Below, piece by piece: positions 45,227 to 55,931 of a stretch of 64,000 nucleotides of DNA. The DNA is from Moniliophthora roreri (lineage: Eukaryota > Basidiomycota > Agaricomycetes > Agaricales > Marasmiaceae), in the NCBI GenBank assembly GCA_001466705.2, contig LATX02000078.1, forward strand, positions 1,116,001-1,180,000. Reading direction: 5' to 3'. Numbering within the stretch: position 1 is the first letter of the stretch; the number at the start of each line of letters is the position of its first letter. Under the pieces are notes generated by a model. That model saw nothing but the letters and a program-made list of their open reading frames with translations, had not been told where the DNA came from and ran no database searches. The translations under genes were made by a program, and so were the position numbers.

Positions 45227-46193
45227 CTACCGCCTTCGTAATGAGCTCAGGCCCACACTTGTGGCTGGCGTCTTCCAGCCAAACCATCCAAGGACTACGT
45301 TTTTGGCGAATATCTCACCAAAACCCAGCATGACGCCATTGACGAACGGCAAGAGGAGATTTATTGCCAGAGACGCAAATAGTGCCTTTACTCGAGTTCC
45401 GGTGGACAAACTCGAGTCAAAAACCGCAATTGTCGGAGCAACAGGAGCTGGATGTGAGTGTGAAGACGGTTTGTGTTCGGGAGAAGAATGGCCTTCATTA
45501 CTGCCGGGGAAGGACATTGAAGGGAATGAAGAAGTCACATCCGAGGGCAGATCTTCCCACTTTTGTGAGTCGTCGCCGGTATCTTGTCTAGAATGTGGTG
45601 GGTCGTCTAAATGTGACGTGGAAGGTTCGCTCTGGAGAAATTTCATGAAATTCACAACACGTGGCATTTGGAGTTGGGCACGTACATATTTTGGTACCTC
45701 TCCAGAAACTAAATCCCTCGCATCTGCGGGGCTCGGAGATGAAAGCTCCGAGACCGAGACTGTAGACGTGGCTAGACTCTTGTGTCCGCTGACAGTCTGC
45801 CAGCCAGGCTCCTCGTAAGTTGGTCGTGATATGCCTTCAGCTTTCTCCCTCTCTCGAACAGCCTCCCATCTTGCGCGCTCCCTTTCAGCCTTTTCCCGGG
45901 CTTCCGCATTCTGAGCTCTCCACTCCCTGACCTGTTCTTCGTATTGAGACTTCCAGGCTTCGGCATCCACTGACTGTGAATCACTTGAATTCTGCTGGCC
46001 GGGAGCATCAGATCCCTGTGTTGTGCTTCCGGTGCTGACTTCTGGTTGAGTTTGGGCTAGTAATGATTGCCGTTTGAGAGGTGGAGGAGAAAATGATTCG
46101 GACAATGCTGACTGCAGCTGGTTCAGTATGCGATCCAGTCGAGTTTCTATTGAGTCTTACCTCGAGAATAGAGGTACTTTCCTCGTTGGCCAT
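45227..46193 (-). CDS. Mim1/TOM13-family mitochondrial outer membrane import protein
   Basis: Two exons: 46193-46161 (MANEESTSILE) and 46111-45227, joined by a GTAAGA...CTGCAG intron, 305 residues. The C-terminus has the family signature: a helical segment (ALFASLAINLLLPFVNG) followed by VMLGFGEIFAKNVVLGWFGW and a basic tail (SSLRRR). Yeast Mim1 inserts multi-span and signal-anchored proteins such as Tom20 and Tom70 into the mitochondrial outer membrane. Unlike the short yeast protein, this one has about 235 extra residues at the N-terminus, including a highly charged probable coiled coil (EEQVREWRAQNAEAREKAER, about residues 60-105) and Ser-rich linkers. The 3' end is 94 bp from the convergent b5-acyl-CoA dehydrogenase gene. 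Confidence 0.8.
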
Positions 46194-47337
46194 CTCTGTG
46201 CTGGTACGGACGTTTTGTGACCGTTGGCGGATTCCGGAGTTCACGTTACAGTGTGTACACCGAGCAACCGAGTACCGTTCCACGTTGATGGCGTGATTTC
46301 CTGTCAGGTGTTGTGACGAGCACGCGGGCTCAAACTTGAAACTCAGCCAGAGCCAGTGCTGTTAAACTTGGAAGTCGCACTTCTGCTTGTATCATTCCTG
46401 GAACTCCTCGATTACACCGTTGGCCTATCCCACGTCATTCCACAGATGCTTCAGGTCTCTTGAGCCAATGCTCGGAGCCAGATCTTCCAAATTCCTACGC
46501 CCTGCAATCGGATCTTTGACTGTTTTCCTGCTCTTTCAGACTTGCCCATTTCTGATGGCCCAATCCAAATTTGTCTCGTGGACATCACACGAGCATCATC
46601 ACTACCCAAAAGTTGTCCGTTAGTTCCTTTTCCTATCAACTCTTCGCATTCACATCAGAAACAAGAGACGTCATCTCAAACACCAGATAGTTTGAACGCT
46701 TCAAGATGGTGGAACGACCAGTCCTCTGGGAACTCACCAAATTAACTTTGACACTTCTCTTTGCGTCTTCTTTGATATACGGAACATCGCAGGTGCCAAT
46801 TCCTGTAATTTGTGAGTCGATGGAGCTTTTAAGGTCTGTATAGAACATTCCTACCACACTACAGGCCATACTCAATCGAATCCAAAGTGACCTATGATAA
46901 ACGTTTCCCCACACTTTCACTCAACTTTCGGTCACTGCCTCAGAAGACATCGGGATCGATACCGGTCAGGAGTCCCGATTGCCTGCCTTCTTGGTAGTGT
47001 GCCTTGTAATACTTTTACCGAATCGTTGACTCCGAGGCTCTACTGATGACTCCAGGCTGTGTTCCGTCCAGTCCAGATAACGGAATCTTCGCCGAGAATT
47101 CAGGGACTTTGGTTCACTCCCTCATGGCTAGACTTATCTTTCGGCAACAACACCGGATCGGAGGTGTGTGGACAACTTTGCACATATATATATACCATCA
47201 GCATCTACTGTCATACACACAAAACTTTCTTCAGCCTTCCTCCTACAATCTTCGCCTAGAGCCCCTGTCCATCCGGATCAGTGAGCGAGTAGTTCTTTCA
47301 AAGTCGCATACTGACATCTGGATACTTGTAGCAACAG
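46194..47337. other. 1.1-kb stretch with unassigned minus-strand coding signal
   Basis: Minus-strand open frames at 46451-46639 and 46636-46860 look moderately protein-like (for example MACSVVGMFYTDLKSSID and KSERAGKQSKIRLQG) but match no family I know, and I could not join them convincingly through splice sites. The left ~100 bp should be the promoter of the Mim1-like gene. Confidence 0.35.
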
Positions 47338-47774
47338 ATGTGTACACGAAAACTGTGAGCAAATCTCAACATTTGTCGATGATTTATTACTCATTTGTAC
47401 TCCAATAGCCGTTGTGACGCGTATACAGGATGCAGAGTCCGTACATTCCTCAGCGGTTCGCTTGGACTACGGCTGCTAACTAAACATTTGTTTTCTAGCC
47501 CGTTCCGCACTATGTGCCGATTGACCCAGCACCTGGACCTGTAATAGACTGCAATTCACCATACTGTCGAAACAGCTTCTCTCATATTCATAAACCTGAC
47601 GCTCAATGTGATTGCAATCAAGTAATTATGCTTTTCATCCTCGTCACACAGAATAAGTTGCTGACTGCGCTGTAGGAAATAAGAGTGGAGAGGCAAACCG
47701 TCAACACTTGGTATACCGTCTGCGACAACTGTAAGCGAGTCGAGCTGGACCGACGCGTCGGACGCAAATATTAA
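47338..47774 (+). CDS. small Cys-rich protein of unknown function
   Basis: Four small exons join in frame to 88 residues: 47338-47354, 47409-47436, 47499-47621 and 47676-47774. The third intron has clear borders, and the second ends in GCTAACTAA...TTTTCTAG, a textbook branch and acceptor. The protein starts MCTRKLRCDAYTGCR, continues PVPHYVPIDPAPGPVIDC, and has Cys pairs (DCNSPYC, QCDCNQ, VCDNCKR), ending RRVGRKY. The Cys/His pattern hints at a small metal-binding fold, possibly with the HIHK segment. The second intron would use a weak donor (GTCCGT), and the first exon is only 17 nt, so the N-terminus is uncertain; a longer gene starting upstream is possible. Exons 3 and 4 are well supported. 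Confidence 0.55.
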
Positions 47775-47945
47775 CTATTCCATACCGAGTGCCATACCTC
47801 ATTCTCACCTTCGCCCTAATTCTTAACGCGTTCAAAGCATAATTTCCCGCTTTACGGTCATCTATTTACTAGTTGTATTGTGTGCGAGAGTTCCTAATAT
47901 CAAGAAGTCGTCAAATAATCGACACCCATACAAAACTCGTCAAGC

Positions 47946-49612
47946 CTAAAACCTTTTCCCTCCACGCTTGATGGGCTGTCGAGTGCCTCTTTTCGCACCG
48001 GCCAGGCTAGGCCCCGTCTTTGTAGGAGCCGGACGACGTGAGTTCTCTTCGTTGCTATCGTCACTGTCGGAAGATGCAACGGCCACCTTCTTCTTCTTCG
48101 CTGGAGGTGGGAGAGGCGACGAGTCCGTGTCAGATGATGCTTTGCGAGTTGAAGTTGCCTTCGTTGAAGGTCCTGGTGACCTGGACCTCGAGACTGATGG
48201 TGCCGGTGGCGAAGCGCGTTCTGGCTCCCTAGCATTTGACGGGGCTTCTAAAGCCTTTCCCTTCCCAGCATCGTATTCCTCGTCGTGTTCTGATTCTGTT
48301 TCAGAACCGGAGTCCGCAGGCGGCGGTGGAGGCGTCTTGGCCCTGTGCTCTACTTTAGGAGACTTGCGACTGGGAGGCGGGGGACTAAGCGATGTCCGAT
48401 TGTCCAAATTAGCGTGCTGCTTCGATTAAATTAGAAAGCTTAAATCACATTTAAATGAATCTTCTACCTGAGACAAAGCAGCTGGGGAAACTGGCCTTCT
48501 TGGAGAAGGTACTCGAGCGTTCGTCTGTTTTGGCAGAGGCGGGACGGGTGGCTCCAAATTCGGCGTTTCAACGGTTGAAAGTACAGAAGCTTTTTACATA
48601 TATTCAGGCCGAAATTCAGCGCTTACAGCCGTAAATCGACTTACGAAGTTCCGGCAGGAAGTTGAACATTGCTGTCATGCGTCGGAGAGTTGTCGCAAGA
48701 CGAGGCTTTGATATCACGTTCTTGATGTGCGTATCGATTGTACGTCGTGCGGTTCGCCCGATTTTATCGATTGCCTAGCAAAGAGCAAGCATGTGTGAGG
48801 GGTTGGAATATGATCTGGATACAGATTACATACTTTTTCGAGCTCTGACTCGGACGTTTCACCCACTGCATCGCTAGATGTAAATGCAAGATGGTTCATA
48901 CTAATCAGTGGAAGCACAAGGTGTTGAGATATGATCTCCGAGCCTAGCTTGTGTCCAACAGAGCAACTCTCCCACCGCCACTTGAAACTGTCGCATTCAA
49001 GTTCGAAAGCAAGATCCTGGAAGTTGGCCTAATTAGTTATCCGTGACGCAGGTGGCATGCTGGGTGTTACCGACAGAATACCTCGAATCTACCACTTCAA
49101 AGGTGATGTCAGTCACACCCCCCAAGGTATGAGCGTTCGCCAGTGTCTTTAGCGTATTAATTCTCCATTCCTCTTCTTCATCTCCTGGAATGGAATGATC
49201 CGCTTCCAAGCCGTTGCATGCTCTCCAACGGCGAGCAAACTGATTACTACTCAACACTTTATCATGTTAGACATAGGAAAGGGGGGACCCATTTTCTGGG
49301 ACACTTGCTGAATGACGCATACCTTCTGCCCACACGGATTTTGTATCAGTTATGACCACAAGACATGATATATCAATCGTTGAGGACCAAAACTTCTACG
49401 ATCGAAGAGGACACCTGTCATTCGCGAGGAACCATTTTTCGAGGGAAAAAAGGACAAACGAAAAGGTACGGAGTTGAGGTAGAGTTTCTGGTTCCACTTT
49501 TGGCAAGCCATTCTTTGCTGAGAAGGAGTTTTGAGTGTTCCTACAAGGTACGCTTCAATATTAGATGTTTACTACGCGGCGTATGAACGTCAACCTCGGA
49601 AAATTGTTCCAT
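47946..49612 (-). CDS. XLF/Nej1-like non-homologous end-joining factor
   Basis: First exons: 49612-49595 (MEQFSE), 49540-49460 (EHSKLLLSKEWLAKS...TPYLF), 49395-49323 (KFWSSTIDISCLVVITDTKS, VWAE) and 49256 onward (VLSSNQFARRWRACNG...). They join in frame. Later exons encode LAFELECDSFKWRWESC and ISQHLVLPLISMNH, then a helical stalk (ESELEKAIDKIGRTARRTID) and a long Ser/Pro/Lys-rich tail ending PIKRGGKRF. The head-stalk-tail order and the basic tail closed by a terminal Phe (Ku-binding X-KBM type) fit XLF, which bridges XRCC4-Ligase IV in double-strand break repair. The assignment rests on this pattern and on remembered resemblance to basidiomycete XLF N-termini. Exon borders after 49082 are approximate. 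Divergent from the FHA/G-patch gene with about 100 bp between starts. Confidence 0.65.
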
Positions 49613-49716
49613 TGCCGCTGGAGCAGAATCGCCGACGCAGCCTGAGTAATATTCACTCGGAAAAAGAGCTTCTTGAAAAGTTTGAACCAGTAACAACGAC
49701 GAGAACAAGAACTGTG

Positions 49717-51063
49717 ATGGTGGTCCGTGCGCAAGTCGAATCTGACAAAGGCGGCCGCGGCATTTCTTCTTCAAACGACCATCTCATCTCAAAAAGCCTC
49801 TGGATAGACAAAAACAGTCGTGGTATGGCTTTCTATTTCCTCAAGAGAGGGTTCTATTGTTCTACAAAGATGGAAGTTGAATGTTCACTTTACAGGATAC
49901 GCTGGGAAGTTCTTTTTCGTGACATGGAACCTGGAGAACTACATGAAACCTCGGAGTCATCTCTTAATAGCACACCTTGCGACTACACTTACGACAGATC
50001 ATATGAATGGCCATGGGATACCACTTCTCAGGCAGAATCCGACCTACAGGCACCTCTTTTGAATACCGAAGCAATGACAAGGTCGAGCACAAACAAACGC
50101 ACCGAACCTGCCATTCGGCTTCTCGTGACGCATACACGTATCCTCCCCAAACTACATCGCATAGCGCTATTGGATGGTTTCGAAGAAGTTCACCTTGGTC
50201 GAGATTCGGCAGCAAACGCCTCCTTTCCCAAAATCCGGCTCAAGGAGATGGAAGTTTCAAAGCTTCACGCGACCATCTACTGGGACAAGACGTGGAAAAG
50301 ATGGGGTGTAGTAGACATGGGCTCCAAGCATGGAACTTTTCTGCGATCTGTGGTCAGCAGTTCGAATGAGCTGGATGTGCGAGGAACGAGATTGTCTGCC
50401 CCGAAGACTGCAAGCATTCCAAGACGGCTATGCCATCTGGACGAGCTTACTATTGGAAGTACCACATTTGTCGTACATATCCATGAAGATGGTCTGCCGT
50501 GTGAGGGATGTTCGCCTAGTCAAACTGGCAATGAAATACCTCTTTTCCCATCGCCAAAAACTCGTACCATGACGAGGGTTGAAGGTAGTGCTCAAACGCA
50601 GAACGTCAAAGTCCCCGGTCAGCGAAGCTCCAAGACTGCCTTATCGCAATTGAGGCGCCAGCTGCTCACACGGCATGACAGAGATGACCCAACCGCCTCA
50701 ACCGGGGCTCAACGTTATGTGGACCGTTCAGCACGGCGTCGAGCTCTATATCCTTCGTCACATTCCGACACACCTGGAATTGCGACTCCACCAACTACAT
50801 CATCTACATCATCATGTTACCAAGTTGCCGACGTGGAGCCATCTGAGCCCGTCGCTAGGCAGCCGGTGCCTTTACCTGCATCGAATCTCGGGCATAAACT
50901 GCTGGTAAAACAGGGATGGATGCCGGGAACATCGCTTGGTATGACAGATGAGGGTCGCATCGATCCCTTGGACGTGAAGTTTAACAATCATCGAGCGGGA
51001 CTAGGGTTGGCAAACGCTGGATCTGAGTCGCAGCGGGGATGGTCCGAGCATCGAGTGCGCTGA
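49717..51063 (+). CDS. FHA and G-patch domain protein (AGGF1-like)
   Basis: A single open frame to TGA 51063. The FHA domain lies at about residues 140-240 (LLDGFEEVHLGRDS, VSKLHATIYWD, RWGVVDMGSKHGTFL, IGSTTFVVHIH) with the Ser/Thr-binding S-K-L-H and GSKHGT pattern. Near the C-terminus a G-patch follows (NLGHKLLVKQGWMPGTSLGM, then NHRAGLGLA). The FHA-then-G-patch order matches AGGF1 and related fungal proteins thought to act in RNA processing. The frame is open further upstream to 49531, but that part overlaps the first exons of the XLF-like gene on the other strand, so I take the first ATG after them (49717). The true start could be a later Met, for example in the exon encoding DMEPGELHE, if an intron ends at TTTACAG 49898. 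Confidence 0.82.
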   Translation: MVVRAQVESDKGGRGISSSNDHLISKSLWIDKNSRGMAFYFLKRGFYCSTKMEVECSLYRIRWEVLFRDMEPGELHETSESSLNSTPCDYTYDRSYEWPWDTTSQAESDLQAPLLNTEAMTRSSTNKRTEPAIRLLVTHTRILPKLHRIALLDGFEEVHLGRDSAANASFPKIRLKEMEVSKLHATIYWDKTWKRWGVVDMGSKHGTFLRSVVSSSNELDVRGTRLSAPKTASIPRRLCHLDELTIGSTTFVVHIHEDGLPCEGCSPSQTGNEIPLFPSPKTRTMTRVEGSAQTQNVKVPGQRSSKTALSQLRRQLLTRHDRDDPTASTGAQRYVDRSARRRALYPSSHSDTPGIATPPTTSSTSSCYQVADVEPSEPVARQPVPLPASNLGHKLLVKQGWMPGTSLGMTDEGRIDPLDVKFNNHRAGLGLANAGSESQRGWSEHRVR

Positions 51064-51605
51064 AGAGTTGATTGGATGGGCCGGTAGTACCGCTCTGGTC
51101 GTTGCGATAGCTGATGCACTGGTAATGGATTGGTGATGTACAATACAGTAATGTATAGTAATGTACAGTAATGCACCTATTAAGGCATAAGAATGATGGA
51201 CTTATCAACACGAGGCATACAATGCCAACCAATGCCAGCCAATGGCCACGAACCTTTACGTATCTCCTCGCGGTCAGTCACAATGTCAAGTCGCGAATTG
51301 TGACGCGGTTGAAATTTCTGTTCACGATCACGTGTACAAAAGTTGAAAGGCGAAGCGAGCTCAAGATTTCAGGTTCAGACCGTGACATCGACGTCGACGA
51401 CCTTGGTTGTACTATCCTCCCTCCTATCCCTTCTACTCCCACAATCCCTATAATCCCTTTCTCTTTCCTCGTCAATCTCCAGCTACATATTCAATTAACC
51501 CTTCCATGGCCACCAATCACATTCGCGTATGTTCAACCCTTTTCCTTTCCCCTACCTCTTCCTCGTCCTTGGTTTATCTTTATAATATCTGAAATCTCAC
51601 AGCAG

Positions 51606-53339
51606 ATGCCTCAACGCGTACGCACAGGTGCTCAACGTGGCAAGGCCGATGAAAATGCTACAGCGAAACACCTTCGTCAACCATCGTCAGGCATAGCATT
51701 ACCTGCTCGTATCATTCAGAAAGACGTCGGCGGCCCGAAGGCTACTCTCATTAGACCTGCTTTGGGCGAGGTGACTACGACAGCAGTAAATAGAAAGGTA
51801 CGTTTTCATTCTCTTTTCGCCCATTTGTATTCTGACAAGTTCAACCTTCCTACCTTAGGATAACAAGAACAACGGCAAAGAAAAGGAAGAAGTCGGTCTC
51901 AAACGCGGTCGTTCAGACTCGAGTGCAAACGCCGTTCAGCGAGTCCCACTAGGACCCGGTCGTAGCCAAGCCGCTCCTCCAGTCGCCAACGTGGTGCCTG
52001 TTCGCGCACCCCTCTCTCGCGCCACTCGCCCCCTCGCCTTGAACAACACTCGACAACTCTCACGGGCGGCAACAGGTGCTTTTGTTGTTCATGAAGATGC
52101 TTTAGCGGCCAACGACCAGGAAGATGTTGAAATGGACGTTGAAGATCTCCCCATCACCTCCCAGACCGAGGAAGTGCAACCACCGTCAGAACGCGTCGTC
52201 GAGACTGCGCCGATACAAATACATGAAGACATAGAGGATGAGATGAACGTTGTTGACGACATTGACAGCGACGATGAAGTACAAGAGGAAAATGAACCAC
52301 AGCAAACGAAATCACCCAGAGTGTGGCCTGACATGGCGACCGAACACCGTTTGAGGTGTGAAAGGGACGTTCAGGCTATTCGTGAGGTCTTTGATGATGG
52401 GGAGGAGCCATTCGACCCAACGATGGTGTCCGACTACGCGGAGGAGATTTTTGAATACATGGAGAGCCTTGAGGTTCGTATTCTTCTCGGCTATCATACA
52501 TCTAATTCTGATTTCGCGTATCAGGCGAGCATGATGCCCAAGGCTAACTACATGGAAGCCCAGACAGAACTTACCTGGCAGATGCGCTCGATGCTTGTCG
52601 ACTGGCTAATCCAGATCCACCTCAAATACCACATGTTACCCGAAACCTTATGGATAGCAATCAACATCATGGACCGTTTCCTCTCCGAACGCGTCGTCTC
52701 CACCATCAAACTTCAGCTCGTCGGCGTCACCGCAATGCTCATTGCCGCCAAGTATGAAGAGATCATGGCACCTTCAGTCGAGGAATTCGTCTTTATGACA
52801 GAGCAAGCGTATACGAAGGACGAGATCCTCAAGGGAGAGCGCATCATCCTGCAATGCCTCGACTTCCAGATTTCCCACTACTGTTCACCATACAGTTGGA
52901 TGCGAAGAATCAGCAAAGCTGACGACTATGACTTGCAGACAAGAACCTTGGGCAAATTCTTGATCGAAGTAACATTACTCGATCATAGATTCCTCCGGGC
53001 AAAGTCTAGTTTAGTGGCAGCAGTCGGGATGTACAGTGCACGGACGATGCTTGGTGGTGACTGGGTGAGTTGCTGAAGATTTCTAATCCTTCTGAAATTT
53101 GTGCACGTGACTAATATTTTCTGCAGAACGACGCATTCGTCTTCCACTCTGGCTACACCGAAGAGCAGCTGCTGCCTGGTCACCAGCTCATTGTCGAGAA
53201 GCTTGCCGAGCGAAGCTTCCCCAAGCTTTACCTATGGAAGAAGTACTCGAACAAGAAGTTCCTCAAAGCTTCCACCTTTGCTGTCAAATGGGCAAGGAAT
53301 CAGCTCTCCGGCTTGAGCGACGATGAAGCTCAGAGCTAA
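51606..53339 (+). CDS. B-type mitotic cyclin
   Basis: Four exons join in frame to 519 residues: 51606-51797, 51859-52473, 52525-53064 and 53127-53339. A destruction box near residues 50-57 (RPALGEVTT, R-x-x-L type) is followed by an acidic linker, then the cyclin box: TELTWQMRSMLVDWLIQIH, ETLWIAINIMDRFLS, KLQLVGVTAMLIAAKYEEI, EFVFMTEQAYT and ILQCLDFQISHYCSPYSWMRR. A C-terminal cyclin fold follows (FLIEVTLLDHRFL, LVAAVGMYSARTML, WARNQLSGLSDDEAQS). Cyclin B activates Cdk1 for mitosis and is destroyed by the APC/C through the D-box. The region upstream (51,200-51,600) is pyrimidine-rich with a possible 5' UTR intron ending TCTCACAGCAG. Start is the first ATG of the conserved N-terminus. Confidence 0.95.
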
Positions 53340-54080
53340 GGACTCTACACGTACGGTTCACTTACTGGTTTTATATGTTCCGCATCTCTGTACAACAGGA
53401 ATCATCATCATCGTCATCATCATCAACATCATTCCCCCTCCCTCCATGTCTCTCGTCTTTTGTTCGCATCTCTCATTCATCAGTCACTACAATCATCTGC
53501 AGTTTTCATACATCTTTCATATTTTTACTTTTATCTCTACATCCTTTTGTTGGCAATCTCATTTTGTTCCACTATTTCATTCTGATCATTTATCACCCAT
53601 ATGTCTGCGTATGTCTTCGTTGCTTTCATTGCTGTCGTATGCTTGCCTCGTCTCTCAATCTCGAAATGATGTCTATGGTCATTGTCGTGTTGAGAGGTGC
53701 CTAAAACTTTTTAAAAGAGCACCTCGACTTCCCTCTGATTTCCAGAGTGTTTTATTATCCTATTTGCTCTCCATGCACTCATTCGTTCTATGAACGCTCG
53801 TTTCCTTCACATCTGTACATATTAAAAACTCGTATGTGCCGTGCACGTATACGCTGTACACGGTATATCTCCGCAGGTCCGTCCCTCAATGTTATTTATA
53901 GATAAGCATACAATACAATGGTTCTTGCTTCAAAGAGACAACCTTTGATTGAAAGGCGAGATTGAGGGGCGTGTTCTCGGGTGTTCGCCGCCATGAGTCG
54001 CGAAGACAAACTAGATTCCAGATAGTGACTGTTAGAATGCGACGGGGAATGTAGTCCATTTAGAATAGGTACTGACGTGT
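53340..54080. other. 3' UTR of the cyclin gene and convergent spacer
   Basis: T-rich 3' UTR-like sequence with a (CAT/TCATCA)n run at about 53400-53435. No supported gene. Confidence 0.55.
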
Positions 54081-55074
54081 TTACACGAATAAGGAGCATG
54101 GGAGAGGGCCAACGATCTTGAAAGTATGTACACCTCGCACGGCATAGCCACGGAACGTAACAGGTGTAGCTGCTTCTGGACCTGAATATGGTGGGTGTAG
54201 AGTGACAGAGCCTACTCCACGATCAGCAGACGATACGACCAGTGTGTTTGAAGGGACGCACCAGCCAGGCACTTCGTCTCGTTAAGAGAGGTGAAGTCGT
54301 AGGAATGTTGCGCGCAAATAAGATACTCTGCGAACCTGTCAGTGTTTCTGTGAGCATAATCGCACAGAAATTTGGGACCAAACAAACCATGGTTGACTCA
54401 AGTTCCGATGCTTTGATACGTGGAAAGAGGGTATCCAGCTTCTTCTTCAGATACTTCCCGGAAAGTTGCATCCAACACGTTCGATATAGCATAATCGTAG
54501 TTCGGGCCGTTACTGCTATTCGCCGGAATAAATATCTCGACGCTGGTATCGGGACCAAATTGGCTATCTTGCCAATAAGACTGTCAACTGCTATGAACTT
54601 TCATCATGTCGTCAGTAGCGAATTTCTACAGACCAGTCGCGCGTACTTACCGTTTGTATAAAAACGGAGACGAATTATCGACACGCTTGACATTCGGCAC
54701 CTCGATCTTGGCTTCCTGAAAGCTCTCGAAGCTGAGGAACGGTGGACCCGCGTCTGCTTCTCTTCCCAACTCCAAGAAAACAGGCAGCTCCTCAGTTGCC
54801 AATGCAGGAAACTGAGCGAGGTCCGGAGGCAGAATGGCTCTCACTTCTCGGTATTTCGCTGGGACCAACTACATTGGAAGTGAATCAGTGGCACGGATAC
54901 CTAGAATTGCCAGTAAACATTTACCGAGTACGCCGACTCTGAAGGGACACCGACGATAACGAATGTGACATTGTAGGTGCCGATAATTGCAGCAGGAAAG
55001 CTGTCACTTAAGGCCGCATTGCAGAGAACTCGCACTAGCAAAAATGTGAAGGATACTGTTGGGAAGAACATCAT
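54081..55074 (-). CDS. secreted protein of unknown function, 3' part uncertain
   Basis: ATG 55074 opens a signal peptide (MMFFPTVSFTFLLVRVLCNA). Then come SFPAAIIGTYNVTFVIVGVPSES, an intron (54911 to 54869), and LVPAKYREVRAILPPDLAQF, FLELGREADAGPPFLSFESF and EAKIEVPNVKRV. The tract resembles a family of secreted Agaricomycete proteins that I remember only loosely; the repeat of a beta-rich start and a conserved GPPFLSFESFQEAK block suggests an enzyme-like fold, but I name none. Downstream, no single frame gives a convincing continuation through about 54,300-54,650. The last exon-like piece (VTLHPPYSGPEAATPVTFRG, YAVRGVHTFKIVGPLPC) matches the expected C-terminus again. The gene may have more introns than I can place, or be a decaying copy. 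Confidence 0.55.
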
Positions 55075-55582
55075 GGGAATGGTGACCAGCAAGATTTCAG
55101 TATCAGATATACTGAAACTGATGCGAGCGAAATCACAAGCGATTTGTCTTGTGTAGTCGGAGGAAATAAGAGATCGACGGTTGGATTCACCACAGCATTA
55201 TTTCGGGCAAGATTAATATCAGAAGAGCTTTCTTGGAATTAGCACGGAATGGCTACGCATCGAAGAGGGTGTCCACAGAAACCTGAGCAAGTTCATAACT
55301 CTCGGTGGAGCAATTTCTGACGACTAGAGCTGTTCGTAGCGTTTTCGTGAAGACTCGAGGTTGCCCATTCCAGACGCTATCCACAGCAATCCCGCCAAGT
55401 CTGCTAACATAACTTCAAGACGTTGCGATTAACAGTTTAACAACATCTGCTAGGACTCCAATATGTGGATAACAGCTGGTTGTCACAGAACGATCATGGT
55501 GAAGAAGAAGCAAGTCTAGTAGAATTGACGTCGAATCAATATCCAATAAAAGCAATAAGTGGCTTGCCATCAGCCTAAATGA
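55075..55582. other. intergenic, no feature recognised
   Basis: About 500 bp between the 5' end of the secreted-protein gene and the 3' end of the MOCS2A gene. No open frame of note. Confidence 0.5.
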
Positions 55583-55861
55583 TTACCCTCCTGACACTGG
55601 GCATATCACTGCAACTTGCTCGCCACCTTTCAAGGTAACTTCAACTGGGTTATCGATCATTTCTTCGTCCACGCTCCATTGACTGGTCTCCAAGATCTTC
55701 CCTAGGCCCGTATCAGGATAGCGCGATGTGAGGAGATCAGCAAGAGAATTGAGAGGAAAGTCTTTCTCGGGTAGGGTGATGCGTTCTTCGGTACGATTCG
55801 TGGCAGTAGATGCTGCAGCGAAATAGAGCAAAGTTATCTCGGCTGATTCGGATGAGGCCAT
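55583..55861 (-). CDS. molybdopterin synthase small subunit (MOCS2A/MoaD-like)
   Basis: Intronless 92-residue ORF starting MASSESAEITLLYFAAASTA and ending VAVICPVSGG. The ubiquitin-like beta-grasp pattern (TLLYFAAAS...RITLPEKDFPLNSLADLL...VEVTLKGGEQVAVICPVSGG) and the exposed Gly-Gly end are diagnostic. The C-terminal glycine is thiocarboxylated by a MoeB/MOCS3-type sulfurtransferase and supplies sulfur to make molybdopterin in the cytosol together with MOCS2B. The small size is normal for this family. The gene is divergent from thiamin pyrophosphokinase with only 70 bp between the two start codons (or overlapping ones if the longer TPK start is used). Confidence 0.92.
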   Translation of the reverse strand: MASSESAEITLLYFAAASTATNRTEERITLPEKDFPLNSLADLLTSRYPDTGLGKILETSQWSVDEEMIDNPVEVTLKGGEQVAVICPVSGG

Positions 55862-55931
55862 GACTGTGCGTGGTAGTTTGATTGCAAAAAAGGTCAGGCA
55901 TTTGCCGAAGAAGCCCTTCATCGACACTCTC

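Noticed and set aside
47968..48429. 153-codon plus-strand ORF
   Set aside because: Antisense to the Lys/Ser/Pro-rich tail of the XLF-like gene, which joins in frame to upstream exons.
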